Assembly (NCBI RefSeq): GCF_003086295.3 | Contig: NC_092045.1 | Location: 26,516,022 to 26,580,021, forward strand | From: Arachis hypogaea | Lineage: Eukaryota; Streptophyta; Magnoliopsida; Fabales; Fabaceae | DNA length: 64,000 nt | Direction of reading: 5' to 3' | Shown here: positions 19,532 to 31,040 of the stretch, piece after piece | Layout: each line of letters opens with the position of its first letter | Position numbering within the stretch: the stretch's first letter is position 1 | Made by a program: the position numbers and the translations under genes | Notes under the pieces: model-generated | Databases searched by the model: none | Told to the model about the DNA's origin: nothing | The model's input: only the letters and a program-made list of their open reading frames with translations

Positions 19532-19568
19532 CATCGAGGACGATGCTTGATCTTAAGTGTGGGGAGGG
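19530..19568 (+). promoter_or_regulatory. AGGA-loop hairpin plus TTAAGTGTGGGGAGGG box at the ORF2 stop of B
   Basis: Perfect 7-bp stem AGCATCG-AGGA-CGATGCT (19530-19547), beginning within the ORF2 stop codon, then after five bases TTAAGTGTGGGGAGGG (19553-19568). Same arrangement as 2971-3010 in A, with different stem bases. Confidence 0.75.
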
Positions 19569-21274
19569 CACTGGTAGCATTATTTGGGGACTGGTGAACT
19601 TTTCGGCTACTCTCCTAGTTATCTTATGTTGCATACCTATTGTATATATTTTGATGCATTTTGAGTTTATTTTGGACACCTTTACTGCTTATTTTGGATT
19701 TTAGATATTTTGATGTTTTTGATACTTGTGGATATCCTTGGATTTCATACTTTTAGTTGGATTTTTGGATTTTTCTTTATGCATTTTTGCATATCTTTCT
19801 TTTAGTTTGTGGTTGTGATTAGAAATCATACTTTGAATTGCAACTTAGTGTTACCCTTCTTGCATAAGAAATTGGTTTTAAGTGAAAAAAAAGGGAAGGG
19901 TGAACTAAGAAAATTTTGAATTTTTCAATCACAACAATGCTTAGTCAAATATTGAAATTCTCCAAGGAATTTGAATATAGGGCATTAACCCAATTGATTG
20001 AAAGAAAATTTTTAATGGAACTTGCTTGAATTTCATACTTTGTGAAGCATGTATTGAACTAAGAACACAAGCTTGTGAGACTTGAGCTTATTGATGTGGT
20101 TACATTTTATAACCACTTACCTTCCATTCTTGTGTGAAATTTCTCTCTTTCTATGATTGTAATCCTTGATTTGCTTGATTCTATATGTCCATTTATTTCT
20201 TGTATTTATGCATTTATATGATTGAGGCCATTATTTCATTAGCCCACTTACTTAAATAGCCAACCTTTTACTCTCCATTGTTAGCCAATTTTGAGCCTAT
20301 GCTTAACCAACTTATTCTCAACTTAGCACATTACAAGCCCAAGGCGGAAAACCAATGAAAAGTCCTTGTTTGGATCTTTGATTAGCCTAGGCTAGTGAGA
20401 GTGGTTATTATTCAAAGTTGGTAAGGCTTGGGAACATTGGAGGGGATAAAAAGGGGTAGTACATTTTCATATTTTAGGAATTTGGTACATATTCATGTAT
20501 TGATTAAATATAGAGACCTTATGCATTGATGTTCTTGTATATAGTTTGAAAAAAAAATGAAAAGAAAAAAAAGAGAGAAAAGAAAAGAAAATGATGATGA
20601 AAAAGAAAGAAAAGAAAAAAATATAATATAAAAAGGGACAAAATGCCCTAAAGTGAAGTCAATAAAAAAGGGAATCAATGCATAGGTGTTATGAATCAAA
20701 TAAGAATGCATGAATACGTAAGAAAAAGTGAAGAATGGGTAGTTAGAATAGTTTGAACTTGTATAGGTCATTATATAGTTAGGTGGGGAAGTCTATGCTA
20801 ATCAAAGATTCAAATCCTAAGTCCACTAGCCATATATGATCCTACCTTGACCCTAGCCCCATTACAACCAAAGAAAAGACCTCATGATACTTGTATGCAT
20901 GCATGAAATATATGTTGATTGTTAGAAGAAGAACAAATCTTGGAAAGCATGATTAAGGGAGAATTGAGAGAATCAACCCTAAACACTTGAGCGAATAGAG
21001 TGCAAATACATCCGGTGAGGGTTTGATGCTCAATTACATGTTTCCACCAATGATCATCTCCTTTCATGCAAGTTTGTAAAAATATTTAATAGCTCAATTC
21101 AATTGTGGTTTGGCATGGTTGTTAATACCTTTTGCCCTTGTGCTTATATATGCTTCTTGGGAATTAATTTATTTTGACCAAGCAAATTGCATTCATTTAG
21201 ATAGTTGCATATAGGTAGATTGCATTTAGTTAGTTCCCATTGAATAAATACCATTGCATTTAGTTAGTTCCCAT
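19569..21274 (+). other. Non-coding AT-rich tract of B before the 3' LTR
   Basis: 1.7 kb, no credible gene; A/G-rich low-complexity run at 20545-20650. Homologous in inverse orientation to 1605-2970 and 56577-58240. Ends with a 25-bp direct repeat (21219-21243 and 21253-21277) whose second copy runs three bases into the LTR. No purine tract abuts the LTR. Confidence 0.65.
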
Positions 21275-22735
21275 TGATAAACCCCAATTTGACGGTTTAT
21301 TTTGTATTGAGTTTAGGGTGTTTTGATAACCTTTTATTGCATTTAGCCTATGAATTAGCATGGTTTTGTTATCTCTCCCATATTTGTGCTTAAGTGTAAA
21401 AACATGCTTTTTAAGCCTTATTTTGATGAATTCTAGTTCTTCTTTGATTCCATAAGATGCCTTGATGTGTTTGCTAGTAATCTCAGGTCGAAATAGGCTA
21501 GGAATGGATCAAAGGAAGCAAGGAAGAAAGCATACAAGTGGAGAGAAGCACAAAAAGCCAAAGAATTGATCTAGGCCATGCACGCGCACGCGCACAAGGC
21601 ACTCGCGCGCACACTGCGAAGCAGGCCAGGGACGCGCATGCGTACCGTGCGCGCACGTGCCGATGGTAGCACATGACTTCATTAATGCAACACGTGCCTG
21701 GTGATTTGAGAGGGTTCTGAACCCATTTTTGGCGCCAATTGCTAAGAGAAAGGAATAAAAAGGATGAAGGATTAAGGGGGAAGGAGGACTCTAGCATATA
21801 GCATAATTAGAGTTAGTCTTAGAGAGAGAAGCTCTCACTTCTCTCTAGAATTAGGATTAGGTTTAGGTTAATCTCTCTTCTTAGATCTAGGTTTAATTCA
21901 TGCTTTGATTCACTCTTCATTTACCAATTCTTAATCTTCTCCTCTCTCTCTTTCTAGCAATGTGCTTTAATAATTGTAATTCTTCATTTTGTTTTGGATA
22001 GATTGTTGCCCCTTTGTTTTCTTTCAATAATGCAATTAGAGGTAATTCATGATAATTGTGATTTCCTTGATTGTTGTTGATTAATTCATTGCAATAATTG
22101 TTGTTAGATTCTATTCTTGTTATCAATTTACTATGCTTTTCTTTTATGCCTTCCAAGTGTTTGATGAAATGCTTGGTTGGGTCTTAGTGTAGGTTTTGTT
22201 CCTCTTGGCCTAGGTAGAGTAATTAGTGACTCTTGAGTTATCTAATTCCTTTGTTGATTGATAATTAGAAGATGCTACTTGATTTGAATGCCTCTAAAGC
22301 TAGTCTTTCCTTTAGGAGTTGATTAGGACTTGAGGAATCAAATTGATTCATCCACTTGACTTTTCTTCATGGTTAGAGGTTAACTAAGTGGTAGCAATGA
22401 ACAATTCTCATCACAATTGAGAAGGATAACTAGGATAGGACTTCTAGTTCTCATATCTTGCCAAGAGCCTTTTATAGTTGTTAGTTTACTTTCTTGCCAT
22501 TTATCTTTCATACTTCTTATCCAAAACCCCAAAACAACTCAAACCAATAACAAGACACTTTATTGTAATTCCTAGGGAGAACGACCCGAGGTTTGAATAC
22601 TTCGGTTTATAAATTTAGGGGTTTGTTTTAGTGACAAACAATTTTTTGTATGAAAGGATTATTGCTTGGTTTAGAAACTATACTTCAACGAGATTTTATT
22701 TGAGAAATTCTAAACCATCAAAAATCCAATCATCA
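21275..22735 (+). repeat. 3' LTR of element B
   Basis: 1461 bp copy of 3065-4525, followed by the duplication ACTAT at 22736-22740. Confidence 0.94.
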
Positions 22736-23914
22736 ACTATCATGGCTCCCGGTGCTGGTAAAAGAAGTGGAGTCCGGAGTGTCTGAGTCCTTGAATTTGC
22801 CCATGATCAGCTCCTTGAGGTATGTGAATCGGCGCTTGTTACGGCGCTCTCTCATCTTAGCTTTTTGTTCATGCCGATCCAACTTTTCAAGTATCTGCTG
22901 GAGCAATTTCTCAGTTGTAGATGCTTGTGGTGTTGAAGAAGAAATATCTTCAACTGGCTCAGTATGCTGGCTTGTAGTGGCTGCTGAAAGTCTGAGGTAT
23001 TTCCTGTTAGGGACATATTGATCATCCCGTGGAAGCATGGCTTTGGTGTCCCCAGCTCTGTAGGAGACTCCGGCGGCTGAAACAAGATCTGAGACCAGGG
23101 CAGGAAAAGGTAGGTTGCCCGCGATTTGCACATGCTCCATAGCATTCCGGATGTGTCTTGAGAGATTCAGAGGTTGGTCTGTAAGGATGCACAACAGTAG
23201 AACAACCATGTCTGCAGTGAAGGAGGACTCATGAGTGCTCGGAAAGACGTAATGGGACATGATCTGTGCCCATACGCGAGCCTCCAAGGTAAGTGCGGAA
23301 GCCAAGATTCCCTTAGGGCGGGTACGGTGGTATCCGTAGATCCAACGGCTGCCAGGTAATGCAATGACTCCGAGGACGGAGTCCCAGTCAAGTTGGTATC
23401 TCTGGCGCTGAAGGGTGGCTTCTTGAAAAGTGTCCATTCCTGCTGGAAAAGGGGGAAGACTCAGAGCTTGCTGGATGGCCTCTTCTGTAATGGGCACTTG
23501 CTTCTGCCAGACATAAACAGACTGCAGGGTCGGTATGTAGAAGTTGGAGTAGAACTCAACTACCCAAGAGAGATTGACCTGCCTCGGCTGTCTCTGTAAG
23601 AAACCCCATTGTCTTCGTTCAATTTGTGGCTCAACAAAGGAGGCAATATTGGACGGGAGGATTAGAAGGTATTCATTGTTATAGTTCCTTTCTGCTAGGA
23701 TAGGGAACATCTGCTCACAGTAGCGATTGGGAAATCGCGCAGCGTCCTTTGCTGGAAAGGCTTTCTCCTTTTTGTCAACCTTTATTATCCTCTTAACTCT
23801 TTTTGTTGAGGGCTTGACTGTGGTAGAAGAAGGCTCTGCCACTAATACTCTTTTAGTTCCTCTTCTTGTTGGTGGTTTGGAAGTAGCTTTCTCCTTTCCT
23901 TTCTTGGTGGCCAT
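22736..23914 (-). CDS. ORF2 of element A, main part (interrupted by B)
   Basis: Same family as ORF2 of B. The start at 23914 is preferred over a longer frame because minus-strand TTTCAG lies one base before it, as in B. The basic N-terminus (KKGKEK, TKRVKR) suggests nuclear import. Residues about 70-290 hold the family core: RFPNRYCEQMF, NLSWVVEFYSNF, ITEEAIQQAL, a TRPKGIL segment and LTLEARVWAQ. The tail is Ser/Thr-rich with a charged helix (EKLDRHEQKAKMRERRNKR, about 345-365). After 393 codons B interrupts it; the frame resumes at 3059 and stops at 2985. No internal stop is seen, unlike the gag-pol of the same element. Function unknown. Confidence 0.8.
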
Positions 23915-24719
23915 CCTGAAAGAAGGGAAGAGAAAGGAAATTAAATGCAAAGAGATAGAGCAAAGAAGAGGGTAGTGTAAGTGATAATCAATGCACAATA
24001 AGGATAAATGGCAGTAACACATGGTCCGGATTACATGTGAAAAGCTCATCAATGGAAATATAGCAAGTGCATGTAGGACAATGGAATGCGAGAGGTTTAT
24101 TGGCATGCAGGCAAAGGCATGAGTAGCATATATCAAACATTCAATGTCCAAATTAGATTACCATTTGTAACAAACTAGCCATCACGTTTGTATTGACAAT
24201 TAAATTTAATTAATAAAATATGAAAGGGAATTTGTGAAAAGCAAGCATTGCATATTAGAGTAGAATAATGTGAATAAGTGCATAATGCCATATGGGCTTT
24301 TTCACAAACACATAGCATGCATGTAGAATAAGCTCTTGAAAGTATGAATTTGAACATGCAAGCATTCCCTTAAAAAGTAATATATATGATTGTCAAACAA
24401 ATTTACAACAAACCATAAGCATATAATGATAAATAATGACTCACATAAATAGATAACACCAAGTAAAAAGGAAAAGAAAAGAAAAGAAAATAAGAATAAT
24501 GAAGAAAAGAAAAGAAGATAGCATATGAAAATAAGAAGAATAGTAGAAAAGTGGGAAAGAAGAAAAGAAAAACCTTGTTAACGGGGGTGAGAGAGATAGA
24601 GAATGAAAGGTGAGATAGAAAGGGGAAGGGAGAAATAAGAAAGAAGGAGGGAAAAGAAAAATTAGGATTTGGGAGATAGGAAGATAAGATAATTTGGCAA
24701 CTTAGGTTGAGCTGTGCGG
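23915..24719 (-). other. Putative intron and CT-rich leader before ORF2 of A
   Basis: On the minus strand 24460-24690 is strongly pyrimidine-rich like a 5' untranslated exon. 23917-24400 is AT-rich and ends in CTTCTTTCAG immediately before GATG of ORF2. Same order as in B. No gene seen. Confidence 0.5.
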
Positions 24720-25258
24720 TGCATGCGACGCGGCCGCGGAGGGCACGCGCTCGCATGAGTGTGCTCCAGGAAGGGCGATGTGATCGCGTCGGTCACGCGG
24801 TCGCGTGACCTATGTTGCGCTGCTGGCGCGAGTGCAGCCTCGCTCCAGCACAACTCTCTGTTCAATTTATGTTAATTGCCAAAATCGGGTGACGCGATCG
24901 CGTGGGTCACGCGATCGCATGTGTGTGTGTTATAAAATGAACGACGCGGCCGCGTCACCGACGCGATCGCGTGGCAAGGATTGTGCTTCCAGCACAAATC
25001 CAGCATCACTCTCGCACAGAATGTGACTGTGCACCCTTTTACGTCGAAAACTCAGGGCACGCGGCCGCATGGGGCACGCGACCGCGTGGGAGGCCATGAT
25101 TTCCATGCGACGCGGTCGCATCAGCGACACGGTCGCATGAGGTAATTTGTGCCAGTGGCACGCCTCCAGCAGGGCTCCTGCATAACTTTCTGTTCATTTT
25201 TATTTTTTTTTACTCTCCCTGCCATGCGGACGCGTCGCTGATGCGACCGCGTCGTGTG
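24720..25258 (-). repeat. CG-rich palindrome spacer of A
   Basis: Irregular array of about 15 dyads such as GACGCGGCCGCGTC, ACGCGATCGCGT and GCGACCGCG, separated by 15-60 bp. The same core types occur in the LTRs of A (1080-1260, 32010-32160). No gene. Confidence 0.8.
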
Positions 25259-25374
25259 GCGAAATTTTTTTTTTAAATAAGGACATGTAAGTGTAAAAAC
25301 ATGAAAGTATTAATAAAGAGAAGAGTCATTGAAGAAGAAAAAACTAAAAGTGAAGAAAAGAACGATCATACCGC

Positions 25375-25425
25375 GGTGGATTGTCTCCCACCAAGCACTT
25401 TGCTTTAACGTCCGTAAGTTGGACG
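25375..25425 (-). promoter_or_regulatory. Post-ORF two-hairpin cassette, copy in A
   Basis: Minus strand, 11 bases after the integrase stop: CGTCC-AACTTAC-GGACG (25409-25425), an A-rich linker with AAAGTGCTTG, then GGTGGG-AGACAA-TCCACC (25375-25392, one G-T pair). Confidence 0.7.
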
Positions 25426-25435
25426 CTTCATTAGC

Positions 25436-26586
25436 TCAATCTGCTGCTATGTGGGGATCTTCCAAGCGGAAGATCTCGAGCTCCTTGTTTTTCTGCACCT
25501 TCTCACCATGGTACAGCTTCAGGCGGTGTCCATTGACCTTAATAAGTTCAGAGCTTGAAGGATGGCTTAGGTGATAAACTCCGTACGGTTCAGCCTTCTC
25601 TACTCTGTATGGACCTTCCCATTTTGATCTTAACTTACCGGGCATTAGCCTTAGTCTAGATTTGTAAAGGAGAACAAAATCTCCAGGTTGAAACTCTTTC
25701 TTCTTGATGTTTTGATCATGCACATCTTTCATTCTTTCCTTGCAAATTCTGGAATTCTCATAAGCTTCTAGGCGAAGGTTCTCCAGTTCCTGCAGTTGCA
25801 ACTTCCTTTCAGCTCCAGCATTCTCAATTCCCATGTTGCACTCTTTAACTGCCCAAAAGGCTCTGTGTTCGATTTCAACTGGGAGATGGCAAGCTTTTCC
25901 ATAAACCAAGCGAAAGGGACTCATCCCAATGGGTGTCTTGTATGCGGTTCTATACGCCCACAGTGCATCTTGTAGCCTGGTGCTCCAGTCTTTCCTGTGA
26001 GGCTTTAGATACGCTTAATTTCTCTGTTCGACACCTCGGCTTGCCCATTAGTTTGAGGATGGTAAGCTGTTGCAACTTTATGGATTATCCCATGCTTCTT
26101 CATCAATCCTGTTAGTCTCCTGTTACAAAAATGGGTGCCTTGATCGCTCACGATCGCTCGTGGTGATCCAAAACGACATATAATATGGTTTCTCACAAAG
26201 GAAACAACAGTGTGAGCATCATCAGTGCGGGTAGGAATTGCTTCCACCCATTTGGAAACATAATCTACAGCTAACAGTATATAAAAATATCCACTAGAAT
26301 TTGGAAATGGACCCATGAAGTCAATGCCCCATACATCAAAAATTTTACAGAAAAGCATATATTGTTGAGGCATCTCATCCCTTCTGGATATATTACCAAA
26401 TTTCTGGCATGAGGGACAAGATTTACAAAACTCAACAGCGTCTCTAAAAAGAGTAGACCACCAGAATCCACAGTCTAAGATCTTTCTAGCTGTTCTTTAA
26501 GGGCCAAAATGTCCTCCACTCTCAGATGAGTGACAGGCCTCTAAAATGGACTGGAATTCTGATTGAGGCACACAACGTCTAATTAT
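25436..26586 (-). pseudogene. Integrase region of A (broken)
   Basis: From the N-terminal zinc-binding part (H-x4-H near 26525, CKSCPSC near 26425) with a stop at 26497. The core follows, with the acidic triad at [14 protein letters not shown] and the [10 protein letters not shown] segment (26020-26340). A small deletion near 26003 shifts the frame. The C-terminal domain lies at 25436-25987, with [14 protein letters not shown] and SKWEGPYRV (GPY/F motif), ending at a stop at 25436. Integrates cDNA in related elements; inactive here as read. Confidence 0.88.
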
Positions 26587-27333
26587 CTAGTCAGCGCCAC
26601 ATCTCCATAAATATGGGTCATCCCATATATAATATTTAGACTCGCTTTTCAGCTTGTCTCTTTGATGTTTAGTGAAATGTGGAGGGAATGTGCGGCTAAC
26701 TAAATAATTAGCAACAGGTGCATACCAATGGACTACCTCAGATACTGCTTGCAGGTTATCAAAAGGGAAATTATCATCTATAGGAGTAGAATCATCCTTT
26801 ATATGTTCAAGGCGACTCAAGTGGTCTGCTACTAAATTCTGATTACCACTCTTATCCTTTATTTCTAAATTAAATTCTTGTAACAGCAGTATCCAATGGA
26901 TAAGTCTTGGTTTGGACTCCTTTTTAGCTAATAGATACTTTAGAGCTGCATGGTCCGAATACACTACTACTTTGGTACCAAGTAAATAGGCCCAGAATTT
27001 ATCCAGAGCAAAAACAATAGCAAGAAGTTCTTTTTCAGTAGTAGTATAATTGGACTGGGCAGTGTCTAAAGTCTTAGATGCATAGGCAATAACAAAAGGA
27101 TCCTTACCTTCACGCTGAGCCAGCGCTGCTCCTACTGCATGGTTGAAAGCATCGCACATGATTTCAAACGGCTGGCTCCAGTCGGGTCCTCTCACGATTG
27201 GGGCTTGAGTTAGAGCAGTCTTCAGCGTATCAAATGCTTGTTTGCAATCCTCACTGAACTCGAACTCAATGTCCTTCTGCAGTAATCTGGATAAGGGAAG
27301 TGCCACCTTACTAAAGTCTTTAATAAATCTCCG
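26587..27333 (-). pseudogene. RNase H region of A
   Basis: Between two in-frame stops. Catalytic acids fall at CDAF (27153), [16 protein letters not shown] and VADHLSR, so all four positions are present. It degrades the RNA strand during reverse transcription in relatives. It is bounded upstream by the stop at 27334 between the HAGF motif and RRFIKDF. Confidence 0.85.
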
Positions 27334-28120
27334 CTAGAAACCTGCATGGCCAAGGAACGAACGGACTTCCCTCACAGAAGAGGGGTAAGGTAGACTATAA
27401 ATAACATTCACCTTTGCTGGGTCCACTGAAATGCCAGTATTAGATACCACATGTCCTAATACAATCCCTTGTTTTACCATAAAGTGCCATTTTTCGAAAT
27501 TCAATACAAGGTTCGTATTAATACATCTTTCTAATACTCTCGATAATCCATCTAAGCAAAGGGTAAAAGAATCACCATAAACGCTAAAATCGTCCATAAA
27601 AATTTCCATACAGTCCTCAGTAAGATCAGAGAAAAGACTCATCATGCACCTTTGGAAAGTAGCTGGTGCATTGCACAAGCCAAAGGGCATTCTCTTATAA
27701 GCATAAGTCCCAAAAGGACATGTAAAAGTAGTCTTTTCCTGATCCTTAGGAGCTATATGAATCTGGAAATAACCTGTGTAACCATCTAGAAAGCAATAAT
27801 GTGATTTACCTGACAGGCGATCCAGCATTTGATCAATGAATGGAAGTGGGTAGTGATCCTTACGGGTAACTTGGTTGAGACGCCTGTAATCAATGCAGAC
27901 TCTCCAAGCATTCTGAACTCTAGTTGCTATGAGCTCTCTATGCTCATTCTTCACTGTAGTGACTCCAGACTTCTTGGGTACCACTTGTACTGGGCTTACC
28001 CATTCACTGTCTGAAATGGGATATATGATACCGGCCTCCAATAGTCTGGTCACTTCCTTTTTGACAACTTCCAAGATGGTGGGATTCAATCTTCTTTGGG
28101 GTTGACGGACAGGTCTTGCT
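27334..28120 (-). pseudogene. Reverse transcriptase region of A
   Basis: Residues about 720-979 of the open stretch starting at 30273. Motifs in order: RRLNP, VCIDYRRLN, FLDGYTGYFQI, the KRMPFGLCNAP segment, and the catalytic FMDDFSVYG (27589-27597), the F-x-D-D form usual in Athila. The stretch is intact to the stop at 27334. Confidence 0.88.
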
Positions 28121-28559
28121 CCCTCTTCTAAAAATATTCTGTGCTCGCATACTTGAGGATTGATTCCCACTATGTCTGCCAAGCTCCACCCGATTGCCTT
28201 CTTATGCTTCCTCAGTACATCAAGTAGCTGCTCTTCTTGTTGAGAAGTCAGTTCTCTTGCAATAATAACCGGAAGCTTCTGCTCATCCTCAAGATAGGCA
28301 TATTTGAGGTGTGGAGGGAGAGGTTTCAATTCTAACTTTTGATCATGGGCAGGCTCTGGATTATCTGGAGCTTGTGAAAATGGCGAAGTGTCCTCACTGT
28401 CAGTTAAGAGGGTCCCCACACTTGGACCTTGTCCAGTGTGCCTCTCTTCAAACTCTTCTTTTTGAACTTCAGCCACACTTTCGTCTATGACATCACACTG
28501 GAAGATAGAACGATCTTCTGGGGGATTGTCAATGACTCCATTCAGATTGAAGATCACTA

Positions 28560-28930
28560 TGCGGCCATCTATTTCAAAGGAGTATGTTCCTGAAAAAGCA
28601 TCCAACTTGAATTTTGATGTCTTTAGGAATGGTCTTCCAAGTAAGATCGATGATGGCTTATCTGAATCATTATGGGGCATCTCCAAGATATAAAAATCAG
28701 TGGGAAATGTAAGCCCTTTAATGTTCACCAAAACATCTTCAGCAACTCCAGCCACTGTAATAATGCTTTTATCTGCTAACACAAAACGAGTTGCCGACCT
28801 TTTTAAGGGAGGGAGCCTCAAAACATCATATATGGACAAAGGCATTATACTGACACATGCTCCTAAATCACACATGCAATCATAAATTACTACACCACCA
28901 ATAGTACAACTAACTATGCAAGGACCCGGA
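28560..28930 (-). pseudogene. Protease region of A
   Basis: Retropepsin-like: catalytic DLGA at 28858-28869 (Leu in place of Ser/Thr after Asp), then the LADKS motif, and LLGRPFL near 28635. Same design as the DLGSG protease of C and E. Confidence 0.82.
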
Positions 28931-29879
28931 TCACTGCATTTTTCAGGTAATCCTCCCATTAAAGCAGATATAGAACTACCTAAAGGAATAGTTTCTAATT
29001 CATTAATTTTGTCTTTATGGATACATAAGTCTTTTAGAAACTTTGCATATTTAGGTACTTGCTGAATAACATCAAACAGGGGAACAATTACCTCGACCTT
29101 TTTGAAGATCTCTACCATTTTAGGATCAGGTTCCAGCTGCTTCCTGGGCTTCCTTGCAAGCTGTGGAAATGGAATGGGAATGGTGGTTCCTGTGGTGCCT
29201 GCGCTTTTTGGTACTTCCTCTTGTGGTTGAGCTATCTCTTCTTCAGCTATGTCCTGAGTATCCTCTTCCTCTTCAACATCTTCAATTTCCACCACCTCTT
29301 CAGCTGAGGCGTATTCTGGTGAGCTTGGTTCCTCCTGATTTCTCTCCTGCAGTGTGGTTCCAGACCTCAGGGTGATGGCATTAATGCCTCCCTTTGGATT
29401 GGGTAATGGTTGAGAGGGAATTCCAGTGGTGCTTGAAGGTTGGTTACTGGAATTTGGTGCTGAGCCAAGCTGTGTCATAAAAGCTTGCAGAGTAGAGGTG
29501 AGACCATTCAGACTGGCCTTAATACTGTTCACGATGGTACTTTCCATGGCCAGTTGTCTCTTCTCAAAAGCTTGTAATAAATCTTCATTAGAAGATACAG
29601 AAGAATGAGTAAATTGAGAGGTCTGCTGCTGATTGTTCGGTGGTCCTTGGTTTTGCCTCATGTGAGGTGCTCTGTAAGGTTGATTTTGCTGCCTATTATT
29701 GTTATTATTCCACCTCTGATTTCCCTGATTATCTCTTCCTCCTCTGTTATTGTTGTCCCTCCAATTCTGGTTTGAATTGTCCTGCCATCCATGGTTATTA
29801 TTTCCACTTTGATTGTACCCTTGGTTGGGGCGGTCATAGAAGTTGTGAGTGGATGCCACCATGTTATCTTCTTGTTGGA

Positions 29880-30924
29880 GCTGCGGGCATTCATCAGTGT
29901 AATGGCTGTAATCAGCACAGATTCTGCAAATTTTTTGTGGAACTAGCTGTTGGTTTTGTTGCGGTTGAGGAGGTTGAGCTTGCTGAGCTTGTTGATTCAA
30001 CTGTATTTGCTTTAGCAAGTTGGTCATTTCACAGATGCTTTGAGTTAGAGCAACAGTCTCTCTGCTAGAGGATACATCTGCAACGGCTTTTGAACGGCCA
30101 TGCTTCTGTCTGTGGTTCCTAGTAGATTTAGCTAAATCACTGATCAATTGCCAAGCTTCATCAGTGGTCTTGTACTTCTTCATAGACCCATTGCTGGCAT
30201 TTTCCAATGTGGTCTTATCTTGGGGCCTCATACCGTGTGTGATATAGCTGAGTAGCACGATCTTGTCAATCATGTGGTGGGGGCATGCTTCCAGAAGGTT
30301 ATTGAAGCGCTCCCAGTATTCAAAAAGAGTCTCATTGTCATCCTGAACAATGGTAGAGATATCCTTCCTCAGTTTATCAGTAACTTTAGATGGAAAGAAA
30401 ATCTCCAGAAACTCCTTTCTGAGTGTATCCTAGTTGGATACATTTGCTAGAGGTTGAGTGTAGTACTACTCTCTTGCTTTTCCTTCAAGAGAAAACGGAA
30501 AATCTTTCAGCAGAATTGCAGTTTCATCAGTGCCATCACGCCTGACAGTAGAACAGGCTGCCTGGAAATCTCTCAAGTGCTTGATAGGCTCTTGAGCAGG
30601 TAGGCCATGAAACTTGGGCATCAAATTTAGCAGTGCGGTCTTTATTTCAAAATCTGTAGCTACCGCTGGATGATGCGCCTGAAATGGTTGCATTGTAAAA
30701 TCAGTGGCTCCTTCCTCCTGGATGGTAACTCTCCTAGCTGCCATGTTTTCTGCACGCAAAACAACCGAATCAGTAGAATGGGGGCTGGTTTCTTCCTCAG
30801 ACTCACTTTCAAATCCGCCCTCAGAGCGGATTAACCTGCGCTGTTCTTGCCTTATTCGTGAAATTGTTCTTTCAATTTCAGGATCGAATATTAGCAAGCG
30901 CGGATCAGGAAGTGAACGTGTCAT
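29880..30924 (-). pseudogene. Gag region of A
   Basis: Starts at ATG 30924 (MTRSLPDPRLL). The capsid homology includes FHGLPAQEP, FPFSLEGKARE and, after two in-frame stops (30466, 30430), an EFLEIFFPSK segment. A CCHC zinc knuckle of the form C-x2-C-x4-H-x4-C lies at 29887-29928. It is followed by a Gln/Asn-rich linker. Confidence 0.82.
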
Positions 30925-31017
30925 TTGACGGAAGAAACATGCAGCTCATAGTAGCAAAATTAAATAAAAATGCAAATAAATAAATTCTAATTAATAAAAT
31001 TAGCACTCTATTGCAAC

Positions 31018-31035
31018 TCCCCGGCAACGGTGCCA
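31018..31035 (-). other. Primer-binding site of A (tRNA-Asp, one mismatch)
   Basis: Minus strand TGGCACCGTTGCCGGGGA, one change from the perfect tRNA-Asp type, five bases from the 5' LTR. The 82 bp between it and gag (30925-31017) show nothing else. Confidence 0.88.
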
Positions 31036-31040
31036 AAAAT

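Larger units (their letters stand above)
3065..22735 (+). mobile_element. Element B: non-autonomous LTR retrotransposon with two ORFs, interrupted by C
   Basis: LTRs 3065-4525 and 21275-22735 are the same length (1461 bp), differ by about 1.5 percent by eye, and are flanked by ACTAT (3060-3064, 22736-22740). A perfect tRNA-Asp primer site follows the 5' LTR. Without C the element is about 10.2 kb. It encodes ORF1 and ORF2 but no gag, protease, reverse transcriptase or integrase that I can recognise, so it must be mobilised in trans. It inserted into ORF2 of element A. Confidence 0.94.
25436..30924 (-). pseudogene. Gag-pol polyprotein of element A (defective)
   Basis: Single-frame Athila-type polyprotein from ATG at 30924, order gag, CCHC, protease, reverse transcriptase, RNase H, integrase. 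The frame is interrupted by stops at 30466-30468, 30430-30432, 27334-27336, 26587-26589 and 26497-26499, and by a small deletion near 26003 that shifts the integrase tail into another frame. Between these the domains are well preserved, so inactivation looks recent. Two of the stops sit where relatives have Trp and one where Gln is expected, consistent with C-to-T type decay. No chromodomain follows the integrase. It is the only pol in the window and could once have served elements such as B. Confidence 0.9.

Noticed and set aside
20545..20650. A/G-rich run as the polypurine tract of B
   Set aside because: Over 600 bp from the LTR and simple-sequence in nature; no relation to the tracts in related elements.
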